From Qipengyuania_C sp046254955 (GTDB lineage: Bacteria; Pseudomonadota; Alphaproteobacteria; Sphingomonadales; Sphingomonadaceae), in NCBI RefSeq assembly GCF_046254955.1, contig NZ_JBJXRG010000001.1, positions 1,488,001 to 1,552,000 on the forward strand: 64,000 bases of DNA. Direction: 5' to 3'. A model generated the notes under the pieces. It was not told the origin of the DNA. It saw only the letters and a program-made list of their open reading frames with translations, and did not search any database. Below are positions 8,441-16,937 of the stretch, one piece after another. How positions within the stretch are numbered: the stretch's first letter is position 1; each line of letters begins with the position of its first letter. Position numbers and translations under genes: made by a program.

Positions 8441-9193
8441 ATGCGTCCACATGAAACAATTCGCGGCCGGGTGCTTTACACCAGCCGCAAGCCCGAGCGC
8501 GCCAATGCCGAGCGCGGGCGAGAGGAGTTCCTGATCACCAAGCATGGTGATGGGCGCCGCACTATCCGCGCGCATTGCGAAATCGATGACGCCCCGAATG
8601 TGATGCGCGACGTCGTGCTGACCCTCGATAAAGACTGGATTACGCGCGACGGATTCGTGCGGCTGGCGGTTGGCGACGAGACCTCGGGATCGAGCTGGTA
8701 TCGCTTTCACGATGATCACGCCATTTGCGAAGGCTGGCTGGCCAACGGTGGGCGTATCTCGCAGCGCATCGATTATTCCCGGCCGGGCGAGCTGTTCGGC
8801 GCGCACCCAATCCAGGGCGACGCCTGGCACTTGCATTCGCTCGATCTTGCACGGGGTCCGCATGTAAAAGTGTTCGACGAATTCCTGATGACCTCGCTCG
8901 ATCATCGCGGTGCCACCGGCCCGGAACTGGTCTGGCATGATGCCGGAATGATTGTCGAGTTCATCGGACGCGAAGAGTTGACGGTTGCGGCCGGCACCTT
9001 CGATGCGCTCCATTTTTGCTACGGCGACCGCTCGAAGAACACTGAAGGATCGGCTGATGGCGATCATCCGGTTTACGATATCTGGGTCACCGATGATGGC
9101 GACTACATCCTGCTTAAGGCGCAAGTCGGCGGCTACATGATGACGCATTACGAATTGACTGAATTGGAACGTATTCCCGGCGATGCCGGGTAA
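8441..9193 (+). CDS. Conserved-looking protein of unknown function
   Basis: A 250-residue soluble protein without signal peptide or membrane segments. It has alternating strands and Gly-rich turns (VVLTLDKDWITRDGFVRLAVG, then TVAAGTFDALHFCYGD and DIWVTDDGDYILLKAQVGG), which suggests a beta-rich lipocalin- or DUF3108-like fold, but I do not recognise a family. It is first in a rightward operon with a Rossmann protein, MFS carrier and alpha/beta hydrolase, and lies directly behind a shared operator. A substrate-binding or product-sequestering role is possible but unproven. Confidence 0.65.
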   Translation: MRPHETIRGRVLYTSRKPERANAERGREEFLITKHGDGRRTIRAHCEIDDAPNVMRDVVLTLDKDWITRDGFVRLAVGDETSGSSWYRFHDDHAICEGWLANGGRISQRIDYSRPGELFGAHPIQGDAWHLHSLDLARGPHVKVFDEFLMTSLDHRGATGPELVWHDAGMIVEFIGREELTVAAGTFDALHFCYGDRSKNTEGSADGDHPVYDIWVTDDGDYILLKAQVGGYMMTHYELTELERIPGDAG

Positions 9194-9209
9194 AGGGAGA
9201 GTGACGACA

Positions 9210-9884
9210 ATGAGTACGGTAGCAATTATCGGCAGCGGACGGATGGGCGGTGCCTTTGGGCCGCGGCTGACCGAACTGGGCCACACGGTCGTCTATGGTA
9301 GCCGCGATCCTGCGGGCGAAAGCGTGCAGGATTTGGTTGGAGGCCTCGGCGGCAGCGGCTCGGCTTCATCGATTGGCAAGGCCTGCGAGGGCGCAGATAT
9401 CGTCCTGCTCGCCATGCCTTATGCGGGGCTTGGCGATGTACTCGATCAGGCCGGTTCGCTCGATGGCAAGATTGTGATCGACGTCACCAATGCGCTTACA
9501 ATGGGTGACGGCGGATTGATGACCCTGGCATCGGACAGCTCGTCGGGCGAAGAAATTGCCGCCGCTAAACCCGGTGCGAAAGTGGTGAAGGCATTCAACA
9601 CAGTCGGCTTTCATATCGTCGCCAACCCCGCGATTGCAGGCGGGCCGGTCACGACGATGCTGGCGGGCGATGATGATGCGAAGGCGCAAGTCGCCGAGCT
9701 TGCCAAGGCGCTCGGTTTCGAAACCATGGATGTCGGCCCGATCCGCATGGCGCGATATCTAGAAGGCATGGCGGCGCTCTACCTCGTGCCGTACCTGCAG
9801 GGCCGCATGGGCGACGCATTTGAATTCTTTCTGCGCACTGCCTCCAGCCCCCGCGAAAGCAAGGGCGTGAGAGCAGCCGGTTAG
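9210..9884 (+). CDS. NADP-dependent F420-reductase-like Rossmann protein
   Basis: A 224-residue protein whose N-terminus STVAIIGSGRMGGAFG carries the GxGxMG dinucleotide loop. VVYGSRDP follows strand 2, ADIVLLAMPY strand 4 and KVVKAFNTVGF strand 6, as in F420H2:NADP oxidoreductase-like and NAD-binding pyrroline-reductase-like proteins (COG2085). The ATG at 9210 is preferred over an in-frame GTG at 9201 because AAGGGA at 9194-9199 is correctly spaced only for the ATG. The substrate is unknown; it may reduce an imine or ketone made in the cluster. It overlaps the coding end of the upstream gene's operon by close spacing only. Confidence 0.75.
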   Translation: MSTVAIIGSGRMGGAFGPRLTELGHTVVYGSRDPAGESVQDLVGGLGGSGSASSIGKACEGADIVLLAMPYAGLGDVLDQAGSLDGKIVIDVTNALTMGDGGLMTLASDSSSGEEIAAAKPGAKVVKAFNTVGFHIVANPAIAGGPVTTMLAGDDDAKAQVAELAKALGFETMDVGPIRMARYLEGMAALYLVPYLQGRMGDAFEFFLRTASSPRESKGVRAAG

Positions 9885-9886
9885 CC

Positions 9887-11209
9887 GTGAGCAAGGCCTA
9901 TCGCTGGTATGTCGTAGGTGTCCTGACCTTCGCTTATCTGGTCTCGTTTCTCGACCGCCAGATACTTGCCCTGCTGATTGGCCCGATAAAGGCGGATTTC
10001 GACCTCAGCGATACCCAGATCAGCCTGCTGATCGGGCTGGCGTTCGGCATCTTTTATGTGGTGATGGGCATACCGCTAGGGCGGCTGGCTGACCGCGCCA
10101 ACCGCAAGAAGATCATCATGGCAGGCGCCAGTGCGTGGACCGCGATGACCGCCGCCTGCGGACTGGCCGGCAACTTCATGCAGCTGTTCGCGGCGCGGAT
10201 CGGCGTAGGAGTAGGCGAGGCCGCGCTTACGCCCAGCGCGCTGTCGATCATTTCTGACATCTTCCCGCGCAAGGAGCGCTCGCGCGCAATTGCGACGTAT
10301 AATCTGGGTATCTCGCTTGGGACCGGGTTAGCGATGGTCGTTGGCGGGCTGGTGATCGGATACGTTATGTCGGCGCCGCCTGCCGTCTTGCCAATCTTCG
10401 GCACGCTGAAGAGCTGGCAGTATGTCTTCCTGCTCGTTGCGCTGCCGGGTGTTCTGGTCGTGCTGCTGATGCTGACCGTGCGCGAACCTGATCGGCGAGA
10501 ATCTTTGGCGAACCAGGGCCGGGCGATCCCGCTTCGCGACGCCGTTCGTTATCTGATGCAGCGCGGCAGTCTTTACGTGCCGCTGTTCCTCGGCATGTCG
10601 GTCACCACCATCGTTGGCTATGCCTATTTCACCTGGATACCGGAGATGTTGGTGCGCCAGCACGGCTGGGACCGGATGGATGTCGGGATCGGCTATGGCA
10701 TCGTGGTGCTTACATTCGGACCGCTCGGTGCGCTTGGCGGAGGATGGCTCACCGACCACTGGTTTGCGAAGGGCGTGCGCGATGCGCCGATCCGTTCGGC
10801 ACTGCTCGGAACCGCGATCAGTCTGCCTGGCCTGATCCTTGTGCCCCTCATGCCCAGCGGCGAATGGGCATTGGCGATGATCGCGACGGCGAGCATAGGA
10901 CCGGCGACCGTAACCGTCGCGGGGACCACCGCGATCGTGATGGTCACGCCCAACCAGCTGAGAGCGCAGACGGTGGCGCTGTACCTTTTCACCATATCAA
11001 TCCTGGGATTGACCATCGGCCCGACGGCGGTGGCGCTGGTGACCGACCGGATATTCTACGACGAGGCGATGCTGCACTGGTCGATAGCGATCGTTGCGAT
11101 TGCGTCGTCACTGATTTCGCTTGTGCTGCTCTGGTTGGTGCGCGGGCCCTACCGCGCTGCATCGCAGGAAAGCGACGAATGGTCGGGTTCGGATACGGAG
11201 GCTGCTTAG
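9887..11209 (+). CDS. MFS transporter, Spinster-like
   Basis: A 440-residue carrier starting at GTG 9887, two bases after the preceding stop. SFLDRQILALLIGPIKADF in helix 1 and GRLADRANRKK in the first MFS loop match the Spinster-like MFS group common in sphingomonads, often beside TonB receptors and catabolic genes. Roughly 12 membrane segments are visible. Together with the two other MFS carriers in the first 11 kb it suggests several inner-membrane routes for related compounds, or separate import and efflux. Confidence 0.85.
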   Translation: MSKAYRWYVVGVLTFAYLVSFLDRQILALLIGPIKADFDLSDTQISLLIGLAFGIFYVVMGIPLGRLADRANRKKIIMAGASAWTAMTAACGLAGNFMQLFAARIGVGVGEAALTPSALSIISDIFPRKERSRAIATYNLGISLGTGLAMVVGGLVIGYVMSAPPAVLPIFGTLKSWQYVFLLVALPGVLVVLLMLTVREPDRRESLANQGRAIPLRDAVRYLMQRGSLYVPLFLGMSVTTIVGYAYFTWIPEMLVRQHGWDRMDVGIGYGIVVLTFGPLGALGGGWLTDHWFAKGVRDAPIRSALLGTAISLPGLILVPLMPSGEWALAMIATASIGPATVTVAGTTAIVMVTPNQLRAQTVALYLFTISILGLTIGPTAVALVTDRIFYDEAMLHWSIAIVAIASSLISLVLLWLVRGPYRAASQESDEWSGSDTEAA

Positions 11210-11210
11210 A

Positions 11211-12107
11211 GTGATTGGCAAGACATTTCGCCTTGTGCTGGGAGCAGCCGCATTCGCGCTTATGCCGACAGGAGCCTCGGGAGAGCCGGCGGATCGTTCG
11301 CGGTTCGAGGATCGCCCGGCCGAGGTATCGCGGCACTTCGCCGATATCGGTGGCTCGCAAATCCATTTCCGCCGCGCGGGGGAAGAGGCAGACAAGCCGC
11401 CGCTCGTCCTGTTCCACCAGAGTCCCAATTCGAGCCAGGTGTTCGTCGAGTTCATGGCCGAAATAGGCGCGGACCGGCTGGTCTATGCGCCCGATACGCC
11501 CGGCTTCGGCGAATCCGATTTGCCTCCGGAAGCGCCTGAAATTGCGGACTATGCCGATGCAATGGTGCGCTTTCTCGACAGCCAGAGTCTCTCCAAAGTC
11601 GATCTGCTCGGATATCATACCGGTGCGGCTATCGCTATCGAGATCGCGCGGCGCCATCCCGGACGGGTGAACCGCCTGGTGCTGGTCGGCATACCGGCAT
11701 TCACACCCGAAGAGTCTGCCGCGTTCGAGGCACAGCCCTGGCCGCAACCGTTCGACGCGCAGGGCGATGCAGTGGCGGCATCGTGGCGCAGCTCGCAGCA
11801 ATGGGCGGGCGCTGGGCAGGATGATGCCTCGGTGCGGCGCTGGTTTGACCAGAAGATCGCCAATGGCTCCACCGCGTGGTGGGGCGCGCGAGCGGCCCTG
11901 CGCTACCGGACCATCGAAGCGCTGCGCGAAGTCGCCGCGCCGATCCTATTCGTGCGGCCGCGCGATGATCTGTGGGAAAGCAGCCTGCGTGTCCAGACTG
12001 CAATACCCGATACCGAGCGGCTCGACTTGCCGCAATATGGCTTCGGCCTTTTCGAAGCGGCACCCGAGGAACTGGCGCTGCGCATCCGCGCCCACCTCGA
12101 CCAATAG
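11211..12107 (+). CDS. Alpha/beta-hydrolase-fold protein with non-canonical catalytic residues
   Basis: A 298-residue protein with an N-terminal hydrophobic stretch (FRLVLGAAAFALMPTGASG) that looks like a signal peptide, so it is probably periplasmic. Fold markers are LVLFHQSPNSS and PDTPGFGESDLP. The nucleophile elbow is G-Y-H-T-G (134-138), with His where Ser, Asp or Cys is expected, and the usual catalytic His position near the C-terminus reads YGFGLFEAAPEE, without His. It may be a variant hydrolase or a binding protein. GTG 11211 starts one base after the MFS stop, ending this operon. Confidence 0.8.
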   Translation: MIGKTFRLVLGAAAFALMPTGASGEPADRSRFEDRPAEVSRHFADIGGSQIHFRRAGEEADKPPLVLFHQSPNSSQVFVEFMAEIGADRLVYAPDTPGFGESDLPPEAPEIADYADAMVRFLDSQSLSKVDLLGYHTGAAIAIEIARRHPGRVNRLVLVGIPAFTPEESAAFEAQPWPQPFDAQGDAVAASWRSSQQWAGAGQDDASVRRWFDQKIANGSTAWWGARAALRYRTIEALREVAAPILFVRPRDDLWESSLRVQTAIPDTERLDLPQYGFGLFEAAPEELALRIRAHLDQ

Positions 12108-12120
12108 ATCGCCGACGCAA

Positions 12121-12158
12121 AGAAGAAGGGGACCGCCCGGCTTTCCGGTGCGATCCCC
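12121..12158 (-). terminator. Intrinsic terminator for the leftward TonB receptor operon
   Basis: GGGGACCGC (12128-12136) pairs with GCGATCCCC (12150-12158) with one mismatch, and an inner CCGG/CCGG step closes over CTTT. Reading leftwards the hairpin is followed by a T-rich tract (CTTCTTCTTT), so it best fits termination of the minus-strand TonB gene ending at 12181. It may also stop the convergent hydrolase operon. Confidence 0.65.
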
Positions 12159-12180
12159 TGCTTGGTTATCGGGGAGCGGT

Positions 12181-14700
12181 CTAGAAGTTGTAGCCCAGTT
12201 CCACTCCGAACCGGCGCAATCCGCCGGGCGACACGAAGGACCCGCCGAACTCAATCGCCGGGATGACTTCGTTGAGGTACTTCCTGTTTGTGAGGTTTTC
12301 GGCAAAGGCCGTGATCGACCAGTTGTCGCTTTCGATCCCGATGCGCGCATCGAGGATTCCGAATGCCTCGCGCTCAGTGATCGAATATTCAGCATCACCC
12401 ACGAAGGCGGGCAGCATCAGCGCCGATCCTGGCAGCAATCCGCTGAACAGCGTGGGTGAGGGATCGTCCTGCACAGTGTGGAACCAGGTCGGCCCGGTGA
12501 TGCGATAATCTGCGCGTGCGACAAGGTTGAGCCTGTCGTTCAGTGGCTGGTCGATCTGCGTGCCAATGTTGATCGTGTAGTCGGCCGTATAAGGCGACTG
12601 GTTGCCGACCGTGATCGGGCGCGAGAGGTTTTCCTTGATCTCGCTCTCGGTCACATTGACCGAGCCGAAGATGTCCCACCCGTCGATAATCTCGGCGGTG
12701 AGATTCAGCTCGGCGCCGTAGACCTCGACCTCGTCAATGTTCGAGACGACGCGCAGCAGGCCAAACGCGCCGACGAAGAATTCGAAGAACTGCATGTCGT
12801 CGATTTCGGTGTAGTAACCGGCAAGGTCGTAGGTGATCCGACCGTTGAGGAAGTCGCCCTTGATGCCGGCTTCGAAAGCGCTCGAGCGTTCTTTATCGAA
12901 CACATCCTCGATCAGGACATTGGTGCCGATGAACTGGTTGAAAGCCTGGTCGACAATTGCCGAAGCGCCCTGGTTGTTGAAGCCGCCGGACTTAAATCCG
13001 ATGCCCCAGTTGGCGTAGAAATTGGCCGACGGGCTGATTTCATAGCGCAGCGAAACCTTCGGCTGCAATTGTTTGAAGCTTTCCGACTGGTCGGGGATCG
13101 CACCGAAAGCCTGGCCCGGATTGATGGGTCCTCCGGTGAACGGGTCAACCGCATTGGGCACCAGGTTGGAGACCGAGCGATCCTCGATATCGTAGCGCAG
13201 TGCCACACCGATATCGAGCCGGTCGCTGGCTTCCCAGTCGACCGATGCGAATGCCGCGTAGACATCGGTGTTGAATTCATCGTTGTAGAGCTGCGTCGTC
13301 GGATTGGACGTTCCCGGCGCATTGTAGAGCTGCTCGATGATGCCTTGGCCGAGGTCTGCACCCAGGCTCACGCCCACTTCGCGGTCGATGTGAAGGTAAT
13401 AGGCACCGACCTGCCATTCGAGCGGACCGCCGGTGTTTGAAGCCAGGCGGATCTCCGCGCTGATATCTTTCTGGTCACGGATCTGGAACTGCGTGCCATC
13501 GCAGGTTGTCGGGCTGTATGGTCCGAAGGTGGAGCCAGTAGCCGGGTCGAAGATGAAGGGGACCGGCGTCTGACCGACAAAGCCCGGCGAATTGACCGGG
13601 AAACCCGTCAGCGCAGCAGTGCTGGTGAAGCAGGCGTTCGATGCATCGATAGAATCCTGGGTGCCGGCAGGAAACGTAAAGCGGGCAAAGTCTGCCGAGG
13701 TACCGTCTGCGGTCAGTGCTTGACTGACATCGCTGTAGAGCGCCCACGCGGTCAACGTGACCGCATCCATCTCATGTTCGATCTTGGCCGATGCCTCGAA
13801 GGTATCCTGCTCGTTGGTCGGGCGGATATTCGAATAGAAGTTGAACGGATGGTCGTTTACATCCTCGTAGAAATCCGGGTTCACACCAGCGAAATTCGGA
13901 AGATGGAAAGCTGCGTTGAAGTTGATCGACGCGCCGCGCAGCTGTGAATAGCGTGCTTTCACATCGAGTTCGGTTGCTTCGCCCAGGCCGACGATAAAGC
14001 GCCCATCGACCGACCAGATTTCCTGGTCATCGATCGTTTTCGAGCCGAGGAAATCGTTCCGGTAGAAGCCATCGGTGGTCATGTAGCTGGCCGAAAGGAC
14101 ATAGCCCGCGTCTTGCGCGAAGGGTCCGGCAATATAGGCGCTGGCCTTGTAGGTCTCGTCTTCAGCAGCGCTGAGCGTTACCCCGCCTTCCAGCACATCG
14201 CTGGGCTTCAGCGTCTGGATCACGATCGCGCCTGCTGCAGCGTTACGTCCGTAAAGCGCGCCCTGCGGACCTTTCAGGATTTCGATCTGGCGCAGCGTCC
14301 CCTGGTCCTGGTTGAGCTGTGCGGTATTGGTCTTGAGGATCCCGTCGACCACCAGCGCGACGGAGCTTTCCGCATCGCGTGCGCCGTTGATACCGCGGAT
14401 GTTGATCTGCGTATCGCCGGCTTCGGCCGTACCGGTCACGATGGTGACGCCGGGAGTGAGCTGGACGAAATCGTCCGCGCGCTCGATACCTGCCTTGTCG
14501 ATCGCATCGGCGCTGAACACCGTGATCGCGGTTGGCACTTCGGCGAGCGTTTCCGACTGGCGACGCGCAGTCACGATAATGACATCGCTTGCGGGCTCGT
14601 CATTGCTGACGCCGTCCTGCGTGTCCTGAGCCAGCGCGGAGCTGGCGGTGAAGGCGATTGTAGCTGCCGAAGCGGCGGTAAGATAACGGGAAATCCTCAT
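12181..14700 (-). CDS. TonB-dependent outer-membrane receptor
   Basis: An 839-residue receptor. The ATG at 14700 follows AAGGAA with a six-base spacer; an upstream in-frame TTG overlaps that site. A signal peptide of about 24 residues ends SSALA-QDTQD, followed by the plug start DVIIVTARRQSE. Conserved plug elements include INIRGINGARD and IEILKGPQGALYGRNAAAGAI, and the barrel ends in Phe (LGYNF). It is the last gene of the leftward operon that begins at the racemase-like gene and shares its GTATAC-type promoter, so it probably imports that pathway's substrate. Confidence 0.92.
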   Translation of the reverse strand: MRISRYLTAASAATIAFTASSALAQDTQDGVSNDEPASDVIIVTARRQSETLAEVPTAITVFSADAIDKAGIERADDFVQLTPGVTIVTGTAEAGDTQINIRGINGARDAESSVALVVDGILKTNTAQLNQDQGTLRQIEILKGPQGALYGRNAAAGAIVIQTLKPSDVLEGGVTLSAAEDETYKASAYIAGPFAQDAGYVLSASYMTTDGFYRNDFLGSKTIDDQEIWSVDGRFIVGLGEATELDVKARYSQLRGASINFNAAFHLPNFAGVNPDFYEDVNDHPFNFYSNIRPTNEQDTFEASAKIEHEMDAVTLTAWALYSDVSQALTADGTSADFARFTFPAGTQDSIDASNACFTSTAALTGFPVNSPGFVGQTPVPFIFDPATGSTFGPYSPTTCDGTQFQIRDQKDISAEIRLASNTGGPLEWQVGAYYLHIDREVGVSLGADLGQGIIEQLYNAPGTSNPTTQLYNDEFNTDVYAAFASVDWEASDRLDIGVALRYDIEDRSVSNLVPNAVDPFTGGPINPGQAFGAIPDQSESFKQLQPKVSLRYEISPSANFYANWGIGFKSGGFNNQGASAIVDQAFNQFIGTNVLIEDVFDKERSSAFEAGIKGDFLNGRITYDLAGYYTEIDDMQFFEFFVGAFGLLRVVSNIDEVEVYGAELNLTAEIIDGWDIFGSVNVTESEIKENLSRPITVGNQSPYTADYTINIGTQIDQPLNDRLNLVARADYRITGPTWFHTVQDDPSPTLFSGLLPGSALMLPAFVGDAEYSITEREAFGILDARIGIESDNWSITAFAENLTNRKYLNEVIPAIEFGGSFVSPGGLRRFGVELGYNF

Positions 14701-14783
14701 TGGTTTTTCCTTCAATTTCGGCGGCCCCTGTTGCCGCCTTGATCACTATTTTCAGGCAGCGTGTTCGTGCTGCCGGGTTGAAA

Positions 14784-15173
14784 TCAGAAGCCCTTGTCGG
14801 GAAGGTCGGACATATAAATCGCGATCTCGGTAAATCTTCCTTGAAGGTCGAGAGTAAAGAAGTTGCAATTTGTCATTGTCAGACTCTCTGCGCCATCATG
14901 CAAAATGATGGTGAAGCGGACGGCCACTTTCTGCGTACGCTCGTCCGCGGTCGGATTGAACCCCTCGAATTCGATCCGGTCGTAGGAGCCCAGGAAATCC
15001 TCGAAATGTTCGAGGATTGCCGGTTTGCCATCATAAACGATCCCCGCCGAAACGACCCGCATGATGCATTCGGGCGCAAGGATCTCTGCAATCCTGTCCG
15101 TATCGCGGCGCGCGACCGAACCGAAATAGCCATCGACGGCGATGTCGACGAGATTCTGGTGCCCAAGTGCCAT
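14784..15173 (-). CDS. SnoaL-like/NTF2-fold protein (copy 1)
   Basis: A 129-residue cone-shaped NTF2-like protein: N-terminal helix (LVDIAVDGYFGSVARRD), a strand with ECIMRVVSAGIVYDGKPAILEHFEDF and a C-terminal antiparallel sheet (MTNCNFFTLDLQGRFTEIAIYMSD). Members act as polyketide cyclases, steroid isomerases or hydratases, or as small-ligand binders. It is one of three consecutive paralogues sharing the ending IYMSD/VYMSG. No single catalytic residue can be assigned from the sequence alone. Confidence 0.75.
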   Translation of the reverse strand: MALGHQNLVDIAVDGYFGSVARRDTDRIAEILAPECIMRVVSAGIVYDGKPAILEHFEDFLGSYDRIEFEGFNPTADERTQKVAVRFTIILHDGAESLTMTNCNFFTLDLQGRFTEIAIYMSDLPDKGF

Positions 15174-15191
15174 GTCATGCCACTGCCCGGC

Positions 15192-15590
15192 TCATGTCAG
15201 GACATTGGCCCCGCTCATGTAAACGTATACTTCCTGGAACTTACCATCGCGCAAGCGCCAGAAATTGGTGTTGTTGAGCAGCGTCACATTACCGTCTGCA
15301 TCGTGCAGTTCGGCGACGAAGCAGGCCGAGATGCGTCCATTGGCTTCGTCGACGGTGCAGATGAAATCGCGGTGAATGATCGTTTCATAGGCGCCGAAGA
15401 AGTCGTCGAACATGCGCTTGATCTCGCCCTTGCCGCTATGGCGGGTGAAATCGGTTTGTACGCAGAACAACGCTTCATCATGGAAGCAGGCGAGCGCCGC
15501 ATCCATGTTCTTTGCATCGACATTGCCGAAGTAGGTCTTGGTCGCGAATTCGATCAGCTCGTCACGGCTCATGGTGGGGGCGTACTGCAT
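15192..15590 (-). CDS. SnoaL-like/NTF2-fold protein (copy 2)
   Basis: A 132-residue paralogue of its neighbours: ELIEFATKTYFGNVDAKNMDAALACF at the start, then HSGKGEIKRMFDDFFGAYETI and the closing LLNNTNFWRLRDGKFQEVYVYMSG. The start ATG at 15590 overlaps the stop of copy 3 by one base, so translation is probably coupled. The three copies differ enough (about a third identity by eye) to suggest distinct ligands or a hetero-oligomer rather than recent duplication. Confidence 0.75.
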   Translation of the reverse strand: MQYAPTMSRDELIEFATKTYFGNVDAKNMDAALACFHDEALFCVQTDFTRHSGKGEIKRMFDDFFGAYETIIHRDFICTVDEANGRISACFVAELHDADGNVTLLNNTNFWRLRDGKFQEVYVYMSGANVLT

Positions 15591-16021
15591 CAGGCATCTC
15601 CTTCCTTCAGCAGGTTGTCACCGCTCATGTAGACATAGACGCGGTGGAACAGGCGATCCTTGAGGTAGAACCGGTTGCAGTTCTCGTAGCGCAGCTGGTC
15701 GCCGCCATTGGGCGTGATCAGCACGGTGAACTGCGAATTGATCGTATTGGTGTCGGGATCCGCCGTGTGGACGAAGTTGCCATGCCAGATCTGCTCGAAA
15801 TCCTCGAACAGCTTGACGAACATCGCGCGGATTGCCTCGCGGCCCTGATGCACTGTTTCGCTCGTCGCTTCGGTCAGTACGGCATCGGGCGTGAAGCAGT
15901 TAAGCACTTTGTCGAGGTTCTTGTTATCGACCCCGTCGAAATAGCGCTTCGTCACAATATCTACGTAAAAGGGGTAGGGCAGGGGCGTTTGGCCGGGCCC
16001 TCCTTCGCTCCATTCGCTCAT
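15590..16021 (-). CDS. SnoaL-like/NTF2-fold protein (copy 3)
   Basis: A 143-residue paralogue with IVTKRYFDGVDNKNLDKVLNCF, HQGREAIRAMFVKLFEDFEQI and RYENCNRFYLKDRLFHRVYVYMSG. The ATG at 16021 is chosen because it forms an ATGA overlap with the upstream racemase-like gene and has AAGGA nearby; an in-frame ATG nine bases earlier lies inside that gene. It is translated directly after the racemase-like protein, which suggests consecutive steps or a shared ligand. Confidence 0.75.
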   Translation of the reverse strand: MSEWSEGGPGQTPLPYPFYVDIVTKRYFDGVDNKNLDKVLNCFTPDAVLTEATSETVHQGREAIRAMFVKLFEDFEQIWHGNFVHTADPDTNTINSQFTVLITPNGGDQLRYENCNRFYLKDRLFHRVYVYMSGDNLLKEGDA

Positions 16022-16773
16022 GAATACCATCCTTTGAGAATACCGTCGGGGTTGGGGACTTCAGGCGCCGGGAACGCCTTCTTCGATTGCACCAGACCGA
16101 GCTCGATCTGTGTCTCGAGCATCTTGTAAGCGACCTGACCCGGATTAAGCACCGGGATCGGCAGGTTCTCGTCGAGATACTGCGCTGATTGGTGCATAGT
16201 GGTCGAACCGAGGACGATCACATCGGCGCCGTCTTCGTTCATGGCCTTTTCGGCCTCGGCCTTGAGCTTACCGAAAATGACTTCTTCCTTGCCCTCAAGC
16301 AGTTCGGTCACATCGGGCCGTGTATCGATCGAACGCAGCGACGCGACACGGTCCCACCAGCCGTATTCGGTCAGTGTCTTCTGGTAGAGCGGAAACCATT
16401 CGGGCCACATGGTGAGAACAGAGAATTTCTTGCCCAGCATCATCGCCATGGCAAAGGCTGCTTCTCCCGGACCAACGACAGGGATGTTAAGCGCCGATCG
16501 CAGCGGACGCATGCCACTGTCGCTCACGGTATCGATCAGCACGCCGGCATAGCCTTCGTCTTCTGCCGTGATACCGGCCTGGAAAACGGTCCAGTCCATC
16601 AAGAGTGTGTCGTGGTAGCTATCGCCCAGCGCTGCGCCCCAGCGAACGGCTTCGAACTCGGGCTTGAAGCCGGGGCGCACGAATTCGTCAGGAAGTTGCT
16701 CGGCACGGTTGGCGACACCGGCTTCGTCCATTGGAATAGGGACGATCACCTTGATCCGTTTAGTCTCGCTCAT
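16018..16773 (-). CDS. Asp/Glu/hydantoin-racemase-fold protein lacking the catalytic cysteines
   Basis: A 251-residue protein with the two-domain Asp/Glu racemase fold: IKVIVPIPMDEAG at the start, GVLIDTVSDSGMRPLRSALNIPVVGPGEAA in the first half and ADVIVLGSTTMHQSAQYL in the second. Hydantoin racemases have Cys in both half-sites (…CFxDPG and LGC…); here the positions read DTVSD (Thr82) and LGSTT (Ser190). A cofactor-free two-Cys racemase mechanism is therefore unlikely, and an isomerase, decarboxylase or binding role is possible. It heads the leftward operon, divergent from the GntR gene. Confidence 0.75.
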   Translation of the reverse strand: MSETKRIKVIVPIPMDEAGVANRAEQLPDEFVRPGFKPEFEAVRWGAALGDSYHDTLLMDWTVFQAGITAEDEGYAGVLIDTVSDSGMRPLRSALNIPVVGPGEAAFAMAMMLGKKFSVLTMWPEWFPLYQKTLTEYGWWDRVASLRSIDTRPDVTELLEGKEEVIFGKLKAEAEKAMNEDGADVIVLGSTTMHQSAQYLDENLPIPVLNPGQVAYKMLETQIELGLVQSKKAFPAPEVPNPDGILKGWYS

Positions 16774-16870
16774 AAGCGGCCTTGTCTCCCTCGAAGGCGT
16801 AATGGTCTGGGCGCTGGCCGGGGGATCTGGGGGAGATCTATAGTAGGTCTACCCGATTCCGGTTTCGCGC

Positions 16871-16899
16871 TTGACGATCCTCTATTGTATACAATAAGT
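16871..16899. promoter_or_regulatory. Divergent promoter with GntR/FCD-type operator TATTGTATACAATA
   Basis: A perfect 14-bp palindrome (16883-16896) lies in the 164-bp gap between the racemase-like gene and the GntR gene. Its TTGTATACAA core matches the TNGTNNACNA pattern usual for FCD-type GntR regulators. A TTGACG at 16871-16876 could be the -35 of the rightward promoter, with an AT-rich -10 overlapping the palindrome's right end, so binding would block transcription. Autoregulation by the adjacent GntR protein is a strong inference. Confidence 0.7.
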
Positions 16900-16937
16900 G
16901 CGGGTCAACCCCAAACGCGAATAACGGGACGCTCCGC

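Noticed and set aside
15225..15230. GTATAC inside the SnoaL-like gene (and another at 23466-23471 in the CoA-transferase gene) as GntR operators
   Set aside because: Both lie deep inside coding sequence and lack the flanking TT/AA palindrome arms; 6-mers are expected by chance.
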